Numbered from the stretch's first letter, positions 45,414 through 56,109 are shown. The stretch: DNA of 64,000 nt from Heterohyrax brucei (GCA_028571685.1 CM053154.1:1552501-1616500), one strand, 5' to 3'. A program made the numbers and translations. The notes: generated by a model from the sequence alone, not told the origin.

Positions 45414-45907
45414 TGTCACGGATAGAATTGGGTTCCCCCCAAAATTCTGTAGAAATCTGGAGAGGCCATAGTTCCTATTTTTTTGTGGTGTTCCTCCCTG
45501 TTGGAATTCCTGCCTCTGTGATGTTAATGAGGGTAGATGGGCGGCAGTTGTGTTGACAGAGCAAGATTCAATGTGAAGTTTGTTTTGTGCCTTGAGGCAG
45601 CCTCCTGTGATATAAAGAAGAGAAGCTAGCAGAGATCTTTGGGGACTTCCTGCCACCAAGAAAGCAGGGCCTGGAGCTGAGTGCATCCTTTGGAAAGGAC
45701 TGGAGTCCTTGTGCCTCAGAAGTGACCAGTCCAGGAGAAGATTGACAACCAGGACTTTCCTCCAGAAGCAGCTGAGAAAGCCTTCCCCCGGAGGTGACAT
45801 TCTGAATTCAGGCTTTTCGCTTATTGGACTGTGACAAATAAAACTCCCCTCTTGCAAGCCACCCGTTTGTGGTATTTCTGTTAGAGCAGTATTAGCTGAC
45901 TAAAGCA
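45414..45907 (+). mobile_element. Solo MaLR/ERVL-type LTR
   Basis: Complete 494-bp LTR running from TGTCACGGATAGAATTGGG to GCTGACTAAAGCA, with AATAAA at 45,837-45,842 followed by the GCAAGCCACCCGTTTGTGG end region common in MaLR LTRs. It is flanked by CCATG on the left and CCGTG on the right, a 5-bp target duplication with one mismatch, as expected for ERVL/MaLR. The flanking hAT sequence joins across it. Confidence 0.85.
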
Positions 45908-45975
45908 CCGTGTGAACAAAAGCTCTTTAAAGCTTCTGTGATTTGTAAGTGTAAGGCTTCAGAACTGCTGTGTAG
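45908..45975 (+). mobile_element. hAT fragment, right part
   Basis: GTGAACAAAAGCTCTTTAAAG then AGTGTAAGGCTTCAGAACTG is the terminal part of the same Charlie-like element (CAAAAGCTCTTTGGGGTCC type), ending near the inverted terminus. Confidence 0.75.
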
Positions 45976-46339
45976 ACCAATGGGAGGCTGCCTGCAGGTT
46001 GGTGGCTGGCAGTTACAGTGCCCTGGCAGGAGCAGAGGCAGACAGGTGAGGGTGGGTAGGCTGTTCTCTGTGCACAAGAGATGTTAAGAGCAAGTCTAGT
46101 AACCACATGAACAACTTCCTATTCTGGAAAGAAGTCCCGGAAATCAAGACACCAAGGGACAGGGTGGTAGATTGGTTTTTATTTCTCTTGCCAGCTGGGA
46201 TGGAGGGTGGTGCCCCTTCTCTCTTGAGGATTTATTTTATTTTCTCTATTTTGTTGCGATGTGTCTAGATGTGAACTTAAAAACAAACAAACAAACAAAC
46301 AAAAACAAAATTCTCTTACTTGAGATGGTTAAGCTTCCA
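45976..46339. other. Unclassified with (AAAC)n
   Basis: A short AAACAAACAAAC repeat lies at 46,280-46,312. The rest is not recognised. Confidence 0.5.
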
Positions 46340-47735
46340 GAATCAGGGGGCCAGAGTTTTTATCCATTCTGGAAAATTCTCATCCCTTACCATTCAAATT
46401 ATCACCTCTGTCTCATACTCTTTCTCCTTTCCTCCAATTAGAGCTTCAGTTAGATACTGTCAGACTGTCACATTTTTTCTCCACATACTTTACCTGCTCT
46501 TTTATATTTTTCATCTTTTTGCTGTTCTGTCTTGCATTCCAGTTAATATTTCCACATGTGCCTTCTAGTTTACTGGTTATTTTTTATTTAACCCTAGCTA
46601 CATTTAACAGTTTCCCCTCATCTTTAGTTTTGGTAAATTTGATTATAACATGTCTTGGCATCTTTCTTTTTGGATCTATGTTGTGTGGAGTTTGACGAGC
46701 ATCTTGGATAGATATCTTCTCATCTTTTCTGATAACAGAGAAGTTTTCAGTCAACATGCTTTCAACAATTCTCTCCATATTTTCTTTTTCCCGCCGCTGT
46801 TCTGATACTCCAATTGTTTGTAAATTATTCCTTTTGATAGAATGTCACATAACTCTTAATGTTTCTTCATTTAAAATTTTTTTATCTGATTTTCTTCAGA
46901 TATGTTGCCGTCAGTTGCTTTATCTTCAGTTTCACTAATCTTGCATTCCACTCCTTCAATTCTGCTCCTTTGACTTTCTATTGAATTGTCTAATTCTGTA
47001 ATTTTACTGTTACTCTGCTAAATTTCAGATTGTTGTTGCTCAAGTATTTCTTGCAGCCTTTTTAATTTTTTGTTATCTTCTACTGCACTTGGCCTAATCT
47101 TCCTGATGTCTTGAACAGTTTTAAATATTAATCTGTTGTATTCTACTTCCAATAATTGCAGGAAGCCTTCTGCATCTGGAAAATTTTTTGATTCTTTGTT
47201 TTGAGAGTTTTCTGAGGGCATCATGTTCTGCTTCTTTAAATTATTTGAAACTGACTACCAGTTCCAAGCCATCAGAAAGTTCTTGCAATCTGCCAGTCAA
47301 GTGCCATCAAGTCAGTTGTTGCAATCTACTTATGTTTAATTATTGTGTTCTAACCCTGGAGAGAGATGCACTCCACTCACTGTGACACAGCCCATTCACA
47401 GCACTGCCCTGCACTGCTGCTGCTGCTGCTGTGACCACCCTGCAGCAGTTCTGCTCGCCCAGCAGTAGTGAGCACCTCTGCAGGGAGGGGATTTAATTCT
47501 GGCTGAAGTCGTAGCTCCTGGGTCTGTTCTTCTCTCTCTGTCCAATCCCTCAGCTTCCCCGCTAAAATTCAGGGCTCTCAGAAAGTCCTAACTCATCCAT
47601 TCAGTTATCTTCCTGGTGCTTTGTTGTTAGTGTCGAATCTGACTCGACGGCATTTGGCTGGCTGTTGTTAGAGGGATCAGAGGGTGCGTGTGGCTACTCT
47701 GCCATCTTAGCCACATCTCCAGGATTTCTGATTTA
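46340..47735 (-). mobile_element. L1/HAL1-type element with ORF1p relic
   Basis: Antisense LINE whose 5' end is at about 47,735, where the complement reads CCTGGAGATGTGGCTAAGAT, a HAL1/L1-like start. The minus strand retains an ORF1p-like coiled-coil segment (47,018-47,224, KESKNFPDAEGFLQLLEVEY) and an RRM/C-terminal segment (46,584-46,778, containing IQDARQTPHNI and PRHVIIKFT), the latter similar in layout to L1 ORF1p. Stops separate them. No RT is seen, which favours HAL1. The left part (46,340-46,580) is assigned with less certainty. Confidence 0.8.
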
Positions 47736-48039
47736 GGTGTGGAAGGGATGTTTCCTATTTGACACCTCCCTGGTTATGTTCTGTTCCCGACGTTCATGTG
47801 AGGCTCACAAAAATCCAAATGCAAGTTTACCAGCCATAAATGTTGGCTTCATGGAATATTTAGCTCCCTAGGTTCCTGATTTCATTGGGTTTTTTATCTT
47901 TGGGAGGTTCTTAGGCTCTTCCAGTTCATTAGTGCATTTAAAAAATTGTTCTAATTATATTCCAGTATTTTAAATTATTTGCAGAGGAGGGTAAAAGGGA
48001 TATTTTGTTTATCATATTTCTGGACATGTATACCCTTAC
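47736..48039. other. AT-rich DNA, unclassified
   Basis: No repeat assigned; possibly old LINE sequence. Confidence 0.35.
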
Positions 48040-48850
48040 ATTGTCTCTTTTTTTAAAATAAAGAAATAACTTATTGATTGATACAAAAATCACCTATATT
48101 CAGGCATATTTTGTATACAATAAATTCACCTACTGAAAAATTACAGTTCAATGAATTTTGGTAAGTGTGTAGATTTACATAACTACCATGGTAATTGGCA
48201 GGCATAATGTGTCCATCACCTCCCAAAGTTCCATCGTGTCCTTATCCTATTTTTGCCTTTTCTAGAATTTCTTATAATTGGAATCGAAAAGTATATATTT
48301 TTTCTTAACTTAGAATAAGTGAAAGAGATCCATCTATATAGTTGCTTTATCACTAGCTGAGATTTTTAAATTGTTGAAAAATATTCCACTACATGACCAC
48401 ACCCCCGTTAATCAATCCATTCACTAGTTGATGGATATTTTAATTATTCCTAATTATTGGCTACGACAAGTAAGGCTCCTATGAACATTTGTGTCAAGTC
48501 TTTGTGTGGAATGCGTTTTTATTTCTCTTGAGTAGATTCCTGGATGGAATAGTTATGTCATACATACACTCCTGTATGTTTAACTTTGTGAGAAATTCCT
48601 CAGTCTCTCCCAAAGTGACTGTGTCTTTTTAATTCCCACCAGAAATACATGAAGCTTCTAACTGCTTCACATTCTTGTTGACACTCACAACTGTCCACTT
48701 TTTAATTTCAGCCATTTTAATGTGTGAGTGTTGTGGTAGGTTACTGTGATCTGGCTTGCTTTTCCTGAATGCAAATATTTTCTCCCTATTTGTCTTGTCT
48801 TTCTGTTTTCTTTCTTTTTCAAACACAAGGTTGTACTTCGGCTCTCATAG
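48040..48850 (-). mobile_element. L1M-type 3' region, antisense
   Basis: CAATAAATTCACCTACTG, TCCTATGAACATTTGTGTC, AAGTCTTTGTGTGGAATGC and TTTTAATTCCCACCAGAAA follow the complement of old L1M 3' sequence in order. Confidence 0.8.
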
Positions 48851-48869
48851 ACTTGTTCTAATTGGTTTT

Positions 48870-49177
48870 TTTAAAAAATATTTTATTCTATTTTTGTGAA
48901 GGTGTGCACAATAAAACAAGTTTCTACTCAACAATTTCTACATGTCTTGTTGAGTGACATTGGTTGCATTTTCCACATCGTGTGAATATTCTCAGTGTGT
49001 CCATTCTGGTTGCTCTGTTCCCACTAACTTAGTTTCACTGTCCCCCAACCTCCTCATCTTTGCTTTTGAGTAATTGTTGAGTATTGCTCTTGTATAGATG
49101 ATATTTTATGTGTTATATTGATTTTTTTCATATTTTCAATTTTTTATTGTATTTTAAGTGAAGATCTACTAAGCAAG
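48870..49177 (-). mobile_element. L1 3'UTR fragments, antisense
   Basis: Two similar starts occur: AAAACAAGTTTCTACTCAAC at about 48,915 and a T-rich TTATTGTATTTTAAGTGAAG at 49,142. The second is the usual afrotherian L1 3' end, as at 6,690, and is cut by an AfroSINE. Confidence 0.65.
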
Positions 49178-49352
49178 GAAACCCTGGTGGTGCAGTGGAC
49201 TAAGTGTTATGTCTGTTAACCAAAGGGTAACAGTTCAAATCCACCAGGTGCTCCTTGGAGACTCTATGGGGAAGTTCTGCTCTGACCTCTGGGGTTGATA
49301 TGAGTTAGATGTGACTCAATGGCAGTGGGTTTGTTTGTTTGTTTGTTTTGGT
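49178..49352 (+). mobile_element. AfroSINE inserted in L1 3'UTR
   Basis: Near full length: AAACCCTGGTGGTGCAGTGG, AACCAAAGGGTAACAGTTC, AATCCACCAGGTGCTCCTTG, GATGTGACTCAATGGCAGTG and a (GTTT)n tail. L1 sequence continues on the right with TACAGAGCTAATTAGTATC. TACTAAGCAA before and TACAGAGCTAA after may be a diverged target duplication. Confidence 0.93.
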
Positions 49353-49560
49353 TACAGAGCTAATTAGTATCTCATTAAACAATTAATACACATAATGTTC
49401 CATGACATACGTTGCCAGGCCCAGGAGACGTCCACACTGTGATTTTCAACCTGGTTTTTCCTGCTACCAGCTTTTCTGACCCTCCTGCACTCTGTCCTTG
49501 TCCCTTTGCTGGTGTGCGCATTTAGTTTCATTTTGTTTTATGGTCTTTTTGTTTTCTTAG
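49353..49560 (-). mobile_element. L1 3'UTR, antisense, right of SINE
   Basis: CTCATTAAACAATTAATACAC, CATGACATACGTTGCC and CCTTTGCTGGTGTGCGC match the segment at 6,740-6,880 in the same orientation. Confidence 0.75.
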
Positions 49561-50060
49561 AAGTATTTTTCAAGGAGCAGAGATTTTGAGGAAGTCTAAC
49601 TTATCATTTTTTTCAGTGATACACTTTTTAAGTCCTATCAAAAAGCCTGTTGCCTAACCCAAGACTTCAAAGATTTCTTTCCCTGTGTTTTGTTCTAGAA
49701 GGTGTACAGTTTTAAATCTTACATGTGGAGCTAAAAACCACCTGAGTTAATTTTTTGTAAGGTACGTGGTGAGGCTCAAGGTTTTCGTTTCCTCTTTCAC
49801 GTGAGCGTCTGGTTGTTGCAGCTTAATTTTTTTTTGTTGGAAGCATTATCTTCTTGCCCTTGTGAGTGGGTCTATTTCTGGACTCCGTCCTGTCCTGTTG
49901 ATCTATGTGTCTGTCTTTCCCCAGTAGCACACTGTCTGGATTGCTTATAATACACCCTGAAATCAGATAGCAGGGGTCCTCCCGTTGTGATCTTCACCCT
50001 CAGTTGTTTGGCTATTTTAGAGCTTTGGCTTTTTCACACAGAGTTTAGAATCAGCCCCCA
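49561..50060 (-). mobile_element. L1M ORF2/3' fragment, antisense
   Basis: GGTCTATTTCTGGACTCCGT, CCTGTTGATCTATGTGTCTG, GTAGCACACTGTCTGGATTG and GTTTGGCTATTTTAGAGC match the complement of L1 ORF2 C-terminal sequence. Confidence 0.85.
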
Positions 50061-50880
50061 GAGGGTCTGCGTGCCACCAGCCTGACCCTCCCAGGGCTCC
50101 CTCTGTCAGCCCCCACACCTGGCCACGCCTTCCTGAGTGTGGGGTTGGTGCCACAAGCATTTCTTATGTTTCAGCGGAGGATGCAGGATGCTCTGTTTCC
50201 GTAGACACTCTGGGATTGTTCAGCCATTGAGATGTTCTCGTTATTAAAAGAAGCGATCTCTTTTCAGGCTTAGGTCGTAATATTATACATGAAATGATTT
50301 TCTCCTAAATCCAATTTTGGTTTCTTGCAAGGGCTAATGGAGTTATCATACCCATGTCCCTGAAATTTGTTTCTGCTAAAAATGTAAATACTTGAACCCA
50401 AACTGCTGGGTTTGATGTCGACCCCGAAGCAGCTTAGAAACCATGAAAGAGCCTAGAGGGCACGAGGCTCCTCTGGGCTCCTGGCAGTGCCCAGTGTCCT
50501 GTAAAACAGGTTTCAAGTGCCGCTTGGACAGCTTGAGCCTCACAGCGCCCCCATGGAACCGTGAGGTCCCCCGCTCTCACTACCTACACCCCGACCTGTC
50601 TGGAAGGCCCCTCACCCAGCCCGCCCCCTTACCATCAGTCAGCCTCATCCACCTGGTCCTCAGACTCTCTGCCGGATGGCTTCACTTCCCTGCCTGTGGA
50701 ATAAGTCACTGAGCCAGGAACACCTCTCTGTGGGAGCTGTGGCCCCCCCACAGCCTGTCCCCCGGCCCGGCTCGTCCACTCTGCCCCCAAGTGCAGCCGT
50801 GTATGGCCCTGCGTTGGGTATGGTGTCCTCCTCCCCCAGCCACGAATTAGACCAAATCCAGGCCTTTTGCTGTTGAGCCT
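50061..50880. other. Unclassified, no gene recognised
   Basis: AT-balanced to 50,400, then GC-rich. No family or domain recognised. Confidence 0.4.
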
Positions 50881-50881
50881 G

Positions 50882-51070
50882 CTTTGACACAGAGCCTACA
50901 GGACACAGCAGAGTTGCTCCATCAGGGCCCAGGGCTAAAATCTTGGCAGAAGCAGATTGTCACATCTGTCTCGGGTGTCCCACAGAGTGACCAGTGGCTT
51001 TGAACCACCCGCCCTGTGGCAGGCCGTGAGAACACGAGTACACACGTGACCGCTGAACTGCCACTGACCT
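50882..51070 (-). mobile_element. AfroSINE, long form, antisense
   Basis: TTTGACACAGAGCCTACAGG, GCAGAAGCAGATTGTCACATC (the long-form insert) and GTGACCAGTGGCTTTGAACC then CGCTGAACTGCCACTGACC. Confidence 0.8.
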
Positions 51071-51179
51071 CGTCTCTCTAGGGCCGCGTGTCATGTTTCT
51101 GGTGTTCCCAAGGACCCCAGTGCAGGGTCCCAACACCCGGACAACAACTCGCCCACAGAGCCCAGGCTGGCAGGAGCGA

Positions 51180-51330
51180 GGCGGACTGCACCGCATCCCT
51201 CACCTGTGTGACCTCGCTAATCCTCTCCGCCACCCTTGCAGGAAACAGTGTCACCTGTAAGTTACAAGAGCGGAGGGCCAGGGAGGTCAAGGTCACCACT
51301 ATCAAGGGGCAGAGTCTAGGGGCTCTGGCT
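51180..51330 (-). mobile_element. MIR fragment, antisense
   Basis: CTCGCTAATCCTCTCCGCCAC followed by TACAAGAGCGGAGGGCCAGG and GTCAAGGTCACCACTA matches the complement of MIR. Confidence 0.65.
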
Positions 51331-51547
51331 CTGGGGTGCGCAGCTGCGCCTCTGGAGAAGAGCTCCTTGGGGACTTGTCAGAGGTGCCTGGCCACGGGAG
51401 CTTGCCCTGGCCGTGTGAGGACCAGACAGGTGCTGGCTTCTGCGTGAGGCTGAGATCACTGTCTCTGGGGAGCGAGCGCAGCGCCCAACGTGGTGCTCCC
51501 TAAGGCGATTCGGCGGAGGAGCTGGGAAAGGGGGCAGCTTCCAGGCA

Positions 51548-51690
51548 TGAGAACTCGGCTGTCGGCTGTAAGGTTGGCAGCTGGAGTCCACCAGGCGCTG
51601 CTTGGAAGCCCGGGGGGCAGCTCTGCTCTGTCCTATGGGTCCCCTGCGGGTTGGAATCGACTCAAAGGCAACAGATTTGATTTCAGATTG
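51548..51690 (+). mobile_element. AfroSINE
   Basis: CTGTCGGCTGTAAGGTTGGC, GTCCACCAGGCGCTGCTTGG, GCTCTGTCCTATGGGTCCC and GGTTGGAATCGACTCAAAGG: body and tail of an AfroSINE. Confidence 0.88.
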
Positions 51691-52376
51691 CCTTTAAATA
51701 TTCCGGAAGCTGGGCTGCATCCAGGGTGGCTGACCACTGTGTTTGCCTGAGTGTTTCCTGTTTTCACATTCTGAGTCCCACGTCCTGGCAAACCACTCGG
51801 TCCTGATGAGATGGGAACACTTGATCACCCTCATCTCAGTTTACCGCTCCTGGTGCTGTAGCTTTCTGTTTTTGTTCCAACAAACTATTAGGAAATTAAT
51901 GGTATGTTTCTTAACTGATGGAGCTGGAGAACCCTAGAACTAGGCCAAATTCCCCTTCGAGAGAACTACAATGTTTATAAAAGTACTGAGAAATTCTGCC
52001 ATAAATTTTGCTTAACCCATCACTTCTTAATCTTGTTTGCGCCTAGAGCACGCCTTTCAGTGTTCACGCTTGCAGAGTCTTGCTCCACGGGGCCCCAGTC
52101 TGAGGGGGACAGTTCCAGGGCTGGTGATCTGGAGAAAGTCACAGGAGAACAAAACATATCCTCTGCTGTGCAGCAGTGTGTGCAACAATGTATCTCCTGT
52201 TACACAACAGAAGATACACTGTATCCACTGTTACACCACAGGGGGCGCAGCAATGTTGCGCTGCGCTTTGTGAGTCCACGGAAGCCTCCAACCTGATGCC
52301 TGACCCTCGGACGTGGGACTCGCTGGTCTCTACAGCTGTCCAAGGCCTTTTCTTGATGGAAGTCTCTGTCTCTCTC
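51691..52376. other. Unclassified, with a CTCF-like site
   Basis: No repeat or domain recognised. CTGTTACACAACAG-like and CAGCAATGTTGCGCTG segments give small inverted and direct repeats near 52,190-52,265. Confidence 0.4.
52235..52248 (+). promoter_or_regulatory. Weak CTCF-like motif
   Basis: ACCACAGGGGGCGC carries the AGGGGGCGC core; 11 of 14 consensus positions match. Occupancy unknown. Confidence 0.35.
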
Positions 52377-52903
52377 TACACAAGGTTTGACAGTTAAGCC
52401 AGTGAACTTAGTTGCTCTAAGTGCTCCCGTCTCACTGCTGAATATCACTACAGTCAGCTTCCAAGCACTCTCCTCGGGACACAGTGCACCGACACCCGTG
52501 CCTCGTCCACCCTTTAGAGCAGTTTTGGAATTCTTTCTGGAACGGCCATTGCACACGGTGGTGCGGTGGTAAGCTTGCAAACTTCATTGCCTGGTTGTCT
52601 GTAAGGGAGTTTTTAGCCAGTAAACCAGTAACAGTATTGAAGCACCCTCCCTGCTCACCAGATTTGGTCTCAAGAACTTTTATCGTTACCCAAAGATACA
52701 GGAAATATTGAAAAGAAGACATCTGGATGACATTCAGGACATCAGGGTGATACGATGACAGGTCTGATGGCCATTCCAGAAAATGGGCTCCAAAATTGTT
52801 TTGAAGGACAAACAAGGTGCTGTGGTGGGTGCCCAGCTTCCCAAAGGGAGTACTCTGGGAATATTCTAGGTTTAGTTTGTGAACTTAATTGTGAGGACTC
52901 GTA
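52377..52903. mobile_element. Mariner-derived element with two 3' ends head to head
   Basis: Bounded by TA at 52,377 and TA at 52,902. Left end AAGGTTTGACAGTTAAGCC and right end GTGAACTTAATTGTGAGGA are inverted mariner termini. Right of about 52,550 the plus strand encodes a transposase C-terminus (VREFLASKPVTVLKHPPCSPD, including the catalytic-type SPDL, then IPENGLQNCFEG). Left of it the minus strand encodes the same C-terminus (FQNCSKGWTRHGCRC). So the element carries the 3' part of the gene twice in opposite orientation and lacks the N-terminal DNA-binding region. Non-functional. Confidence 0.82.
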
Positions 52904-52919
52904 CATATGTATGTATGTA

Positions 52920-52955
<36 letters not shown>

Positions 52956-52966
52956 TGTGTGTGCAT
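52904..52966. repeat. (TATG)n(TG)n(CG)n microsatellite
   Basis: ATGTATGTATGTATG followed by (GT)n and GCGCGCGCGC, directly against the mariner end. Alternating purine-pyrimidine, Z-DNA prone. Confidence 0.95.
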
Positions 52967-53135
52967 GGAAAGCCTGATGGCACAGTGGCGAAGTCTACAT
53001 CTGCTCATTGAAAGGGCGGCCGTTGGCATCTGCTGGGCTTGATGGGGCCATTCTACTCGGTCATACAGGTCACCACAGGGTCGCTATCAGTCGGAATCGA
53101 CTCAACTGCACCGTCCCTTTTGGTGTTTGTACATA
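52967..53135 (+). mobile_element. AfroSINE
   Basis: GGAAAGCCTGATGGCACAGTG head and GGGTCGCTATCAGTCGGAAT with CGACTCAAC tail (53,078-53,107). The tail is nearly identical to the RTE end at 702-716. Confidence 0.9.
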
Positions 53136-53174
53136 CAGAGGCTTCGCTGGTTTTGTTTCTCTGCTGAACACAGC

Positions 53175-53780
53175 CCAGCCCGGCATCGTTCCCTCTTTTG
53201 ACGCACATTTATTGTGTGCTGACTGCGAGAAGAGCGTGGCATCTGGGGCCGCCTGGCTCCTGCCACCTGGAGCTCACAACCACGGCACGCAGTCTCAGGG
53301 TACGAAGAGTCTTGGGAAGAAATTAAGGGGCTATTAAGAGGTGCAGGTCTGTCTACTTAGCAAGGGGACGCGGGGAGTTTTCTGAGAAGGTGGCCGTTGG
53401 GCTAAGCCCTGAGAAATGACAGGGTTAGGCTCAGCGATGGTGGGAAGAGAGCCCTCAGATCGAGAGGTGGCCTGTGCGAGGATCCCGAGTCAGCAGAGAG
53501 CCGCGGTTCTGAGGAGCTGAGACAGCCCCGGAAGCTGGAGGGCAGGCGGTGAGGCTGGGGCCGCATGCCGGCCGTGGCGTTTACCAAAGGCGTGGTCTGG
53601 CTCGCTTGCGGAAATCCCTCGGCCTTCCGTGGGGACCCTGGGCTGTGAGAGCAGAAAGGGACCCCGCTCCCCCAGGGAGGGACAAGTGATAGGGTCACGT
53701 GCGGTGACAGACATGATGAAGCCTCTGAGTGTCCTCTTGAGCAGCTCAGGGGAGACTCCAGTGGGAAGTCCTGGGTTTCC
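53175..53780 (+). mobile_element. Ancient LINE2-class remnant
   Basis: ACGCACATTTATTGTGTGCTG, GCCACCTGGAGCTCACAAC, TCTGAGAAGGTGGCCGTTGGG and GTGATAGGGTCACGTGCGGTG follow an old L2/CR1-like repeat order. Highly diverged; family uncertain. Confidence 0.5.
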
Positions 53781-54420
53781 CTGGATCCTGGATGCATTTT
53801 GGGATTTGCGCATCAGGGGAGGGGCTGAAGGAGCGCAGCTGTATCACGCGGTCCCCGGAGGAGCCCTGCATTGCTGGGGTCAGCCCTGGGGGCTCAGGCT
53901 TGGGGGAGCTCCTGGGACACGAGAGAAGAGGGTGTGAGGGCTGGTGGAGGGTAGGAGAGAGGGAAGGCTGGGAAGAATTCAGTCAACGAGAGGTCATACC
54001 CCCCAAGGGGACAGGACTGCAGAACGCCGACTCTGCACCATCCTGGCCTGTGCCGTGAGCAGCCCGTGGGAGACTTCGCCTTGGCCCACAGCCCTGTGAG
54101 CTCGTCCCTCCTGCGTGAAGGTGACAAGACCCAGCGCACCCTGGGAGATCGGCCCTGACACAAGACGGCTTTGCTGGGCTTCAGTGATTACAGATGTGGA
54201 GGACACAAGGCTGGACAAAGACGATTTTAAAGGAGAACGTGAAGTCAGCCATGACGGTGTCAAGTTGCGTTTAAACACGTTCTGTTTACAGAATCAATTG
54301 TGCTACACGTAGAGCAAATGATGTAGAGTGGGCCAAGGGCAAAGTCATCACCCAATCAATTATTAATAAAAACCGTCCACGTAAATCCTGAGGAACAACA
54401 GGAAGCTCTCACACTTGTGA
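53781..54420. other. Unclassified, no gene recognised
   Basis: GC-rich then balanced; no family or domain recognised. Confidence 0.4.
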
Positions 54421-54610
54421 GGCTGTATCTACAGGTTCAGGTAACAGTGTGTGCAAAACTACAGGGAACCCAGCTGCGGGTACAGAGAGTGCTCTGTGCA
54501 AAACTACAGAGAGCCTGTATAGTACAGAGAATGCTGTGCCCAAAGCTGCAGGTAACCAACCCACCTACAGGTGCAGCTCAGGCCTTGTGTGGAACCACAC
54601 GTAACCAAAG
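54421..54610. repeat. ~40-45-bp degenerate tandem repeat
   Basis: GTGCAAAACTACAG starts at 54,451 and 54,496, with a third diverged unit (GTGCCCAAAGCTGCAG) at 54,536. Flanking partial units include TACAGGTTCAGGTAAC. Confidence 0.8.
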
Positions 54611-54619
54611 CCACTGGCC

Positions 54620-55020
54620 GTCACGCTCATTCTCCCTCACAGTTTCACGTCCTTTTCCGAATCTGGCTTGAATTTCCGGGGGTTTCCTGTGGGTGCACCG
54701 CTGCAGGTGTTTCATGGTGATCTTCAGCACAAGTTGACTTGCACGTGACGTCAGTGAGGTTGTCCAGTAATTTCTGGGTTCGGCTGACTCAGCGCTCTTT
54801 GAAGTGCACACAGATGGAGAGCTCTGCGGTCGGTCAGCCTGGCCGCCGTCCTTCAGACTTTTTGTTACAGATGGGGGCGGGGGGACTTGCAGCGCTGCCT
54901 CTGTTTGTTTAAACATCTCAGCTGGCGCACCATCCATTCCCAAAGCCTTGTTTTTCGCTAACAACTTCAGTGTCTTGGACTTCTCCTTCCAGTACCATCA
55001 GCTCCTGATCCCATGCGACC
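54620..55020 (-). mobile_element. RTE fragment, antisense, N-terminal RT region
   Basis: The minus strand encodes NKALGMDGAPAEMFK (about 54,905-54,955) and RASQLVLKITMKHLQR then PPEIQARFGKGRETV (about 54,640-54,740), matching conserved early RT blocks of RTE elements. Frame broken; neighbours do not continue the element. Confidence 0.88.
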
Positions 55021-55179
55021 TCCTGGAATGGTTGGACCTCAACCAATTCTTTCTGGTATGTGTATATGGAGGGGGTAGAGGGGAGCAGTCCATATGCTCT
55101 CCTTGAAGAATCTCTAAACAAGAGTTCCAGAATAATGTCAATCAAGTCTCATGCTCAGAAAGCTAGACCTGTAGTGATT

Positions 55180-55245
55180 TATATAAAGCTAGATATAAAC
55201 TGCATGTATATATATAATTATTATACATATAACATATATTAACTT
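55180..55245. repeat. AT-rich simple sequence
   Basis: TATATATATAATTATTATAC and related runs. Confidence 0.8.
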
Positions 55246-55689
55246 TAGGGGGCAGAACAGCACTACACTCCCCCAATTGTCTCGCCACTCTGTGGGAAGG
55301 CTCTCAGGGTTGCTCTTTCACGCAAAGCATCCAGTGGGGACCACGGCTCACGTCTCCGTCTGGGAAACTCCGTTGGACGAACCCTGAGCGAGAACCAAGA
55401 GACCCCTCTGTCATCACGCTGCAAAGCGTGTGATACACACAGACTTTTCCTGGGAAGAGACACATTCAGCTTTTCACGTACAGTCCTGCCACACAGAGAA
55501 ATGGTGTTTTAATGCTCCTGTTTAGGGAGTACTTACTTGGAGTGTTATTGTGGGCTGCAGATTTACACACAAGATGTCAAGTAGTCTTTGCCGTCCCTCT
55601 AAGGCTATTCAGCAGAGAGAGGGCGTCTTTCTGCAAACAGTGCTAAAACTTGCAAATCCACAAGCAAAGTGAGAAAGAACTCCCAATGC
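55246..55689. other. Unclassified, no gene recognised
   Basis: No repeat or domain recognised. Confidence 0.4.
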
Positions 55690-56035
55690 TTTCCTTGTAC
55701 CAGACACAAAAACTAACTGAAAATGGAGCATCAATCTAAATGAGAAACTGAAAGACAAGAAACTTCTGCAAGACAATGTGGGACAAAATATCAGGTGAGA
55801 ATGCCTGCACACGGCGCTGAAAGCAGCAAGTCATTACAAAAAAAAGAAAGAAAGCTACATTGCATTTCACCAGAATTAACTGCTTTGCTCTTTTTAGACT
55901 GATGTGAGGAGAAAGAGAGGCCACGCAAACGGCAGATCAGCTGAAGGGCTTGTACCCAGAACGCATGCAGAACCCTGAAGTCAGTGATGAGAAAGCAAAC
56001 ACTTGAGCCAGAAGCTTGGCAAGAGACTGAACAGA
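55690..56035 (+). mobile_element. L1 ORF2 C-terminal fragment
   Basis: GTACCAGACACAAAAACTAA, AAACTGAAAGACAAGAAAC, CACCAGAATTAACTGC and AGGGCTTGTACCCAGAA match the sense strand of old L1 ORF2 C-terminal sequence, with many substitutions. Confidence 0.75.
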
Positions 56036-56109
56036 CCCCCCTCCCCCCGCCAGGTGCACAGACAGACGGCAGACGGCAGACGGACACAGGGCAGACGGCC
56101 TGCACCGTT

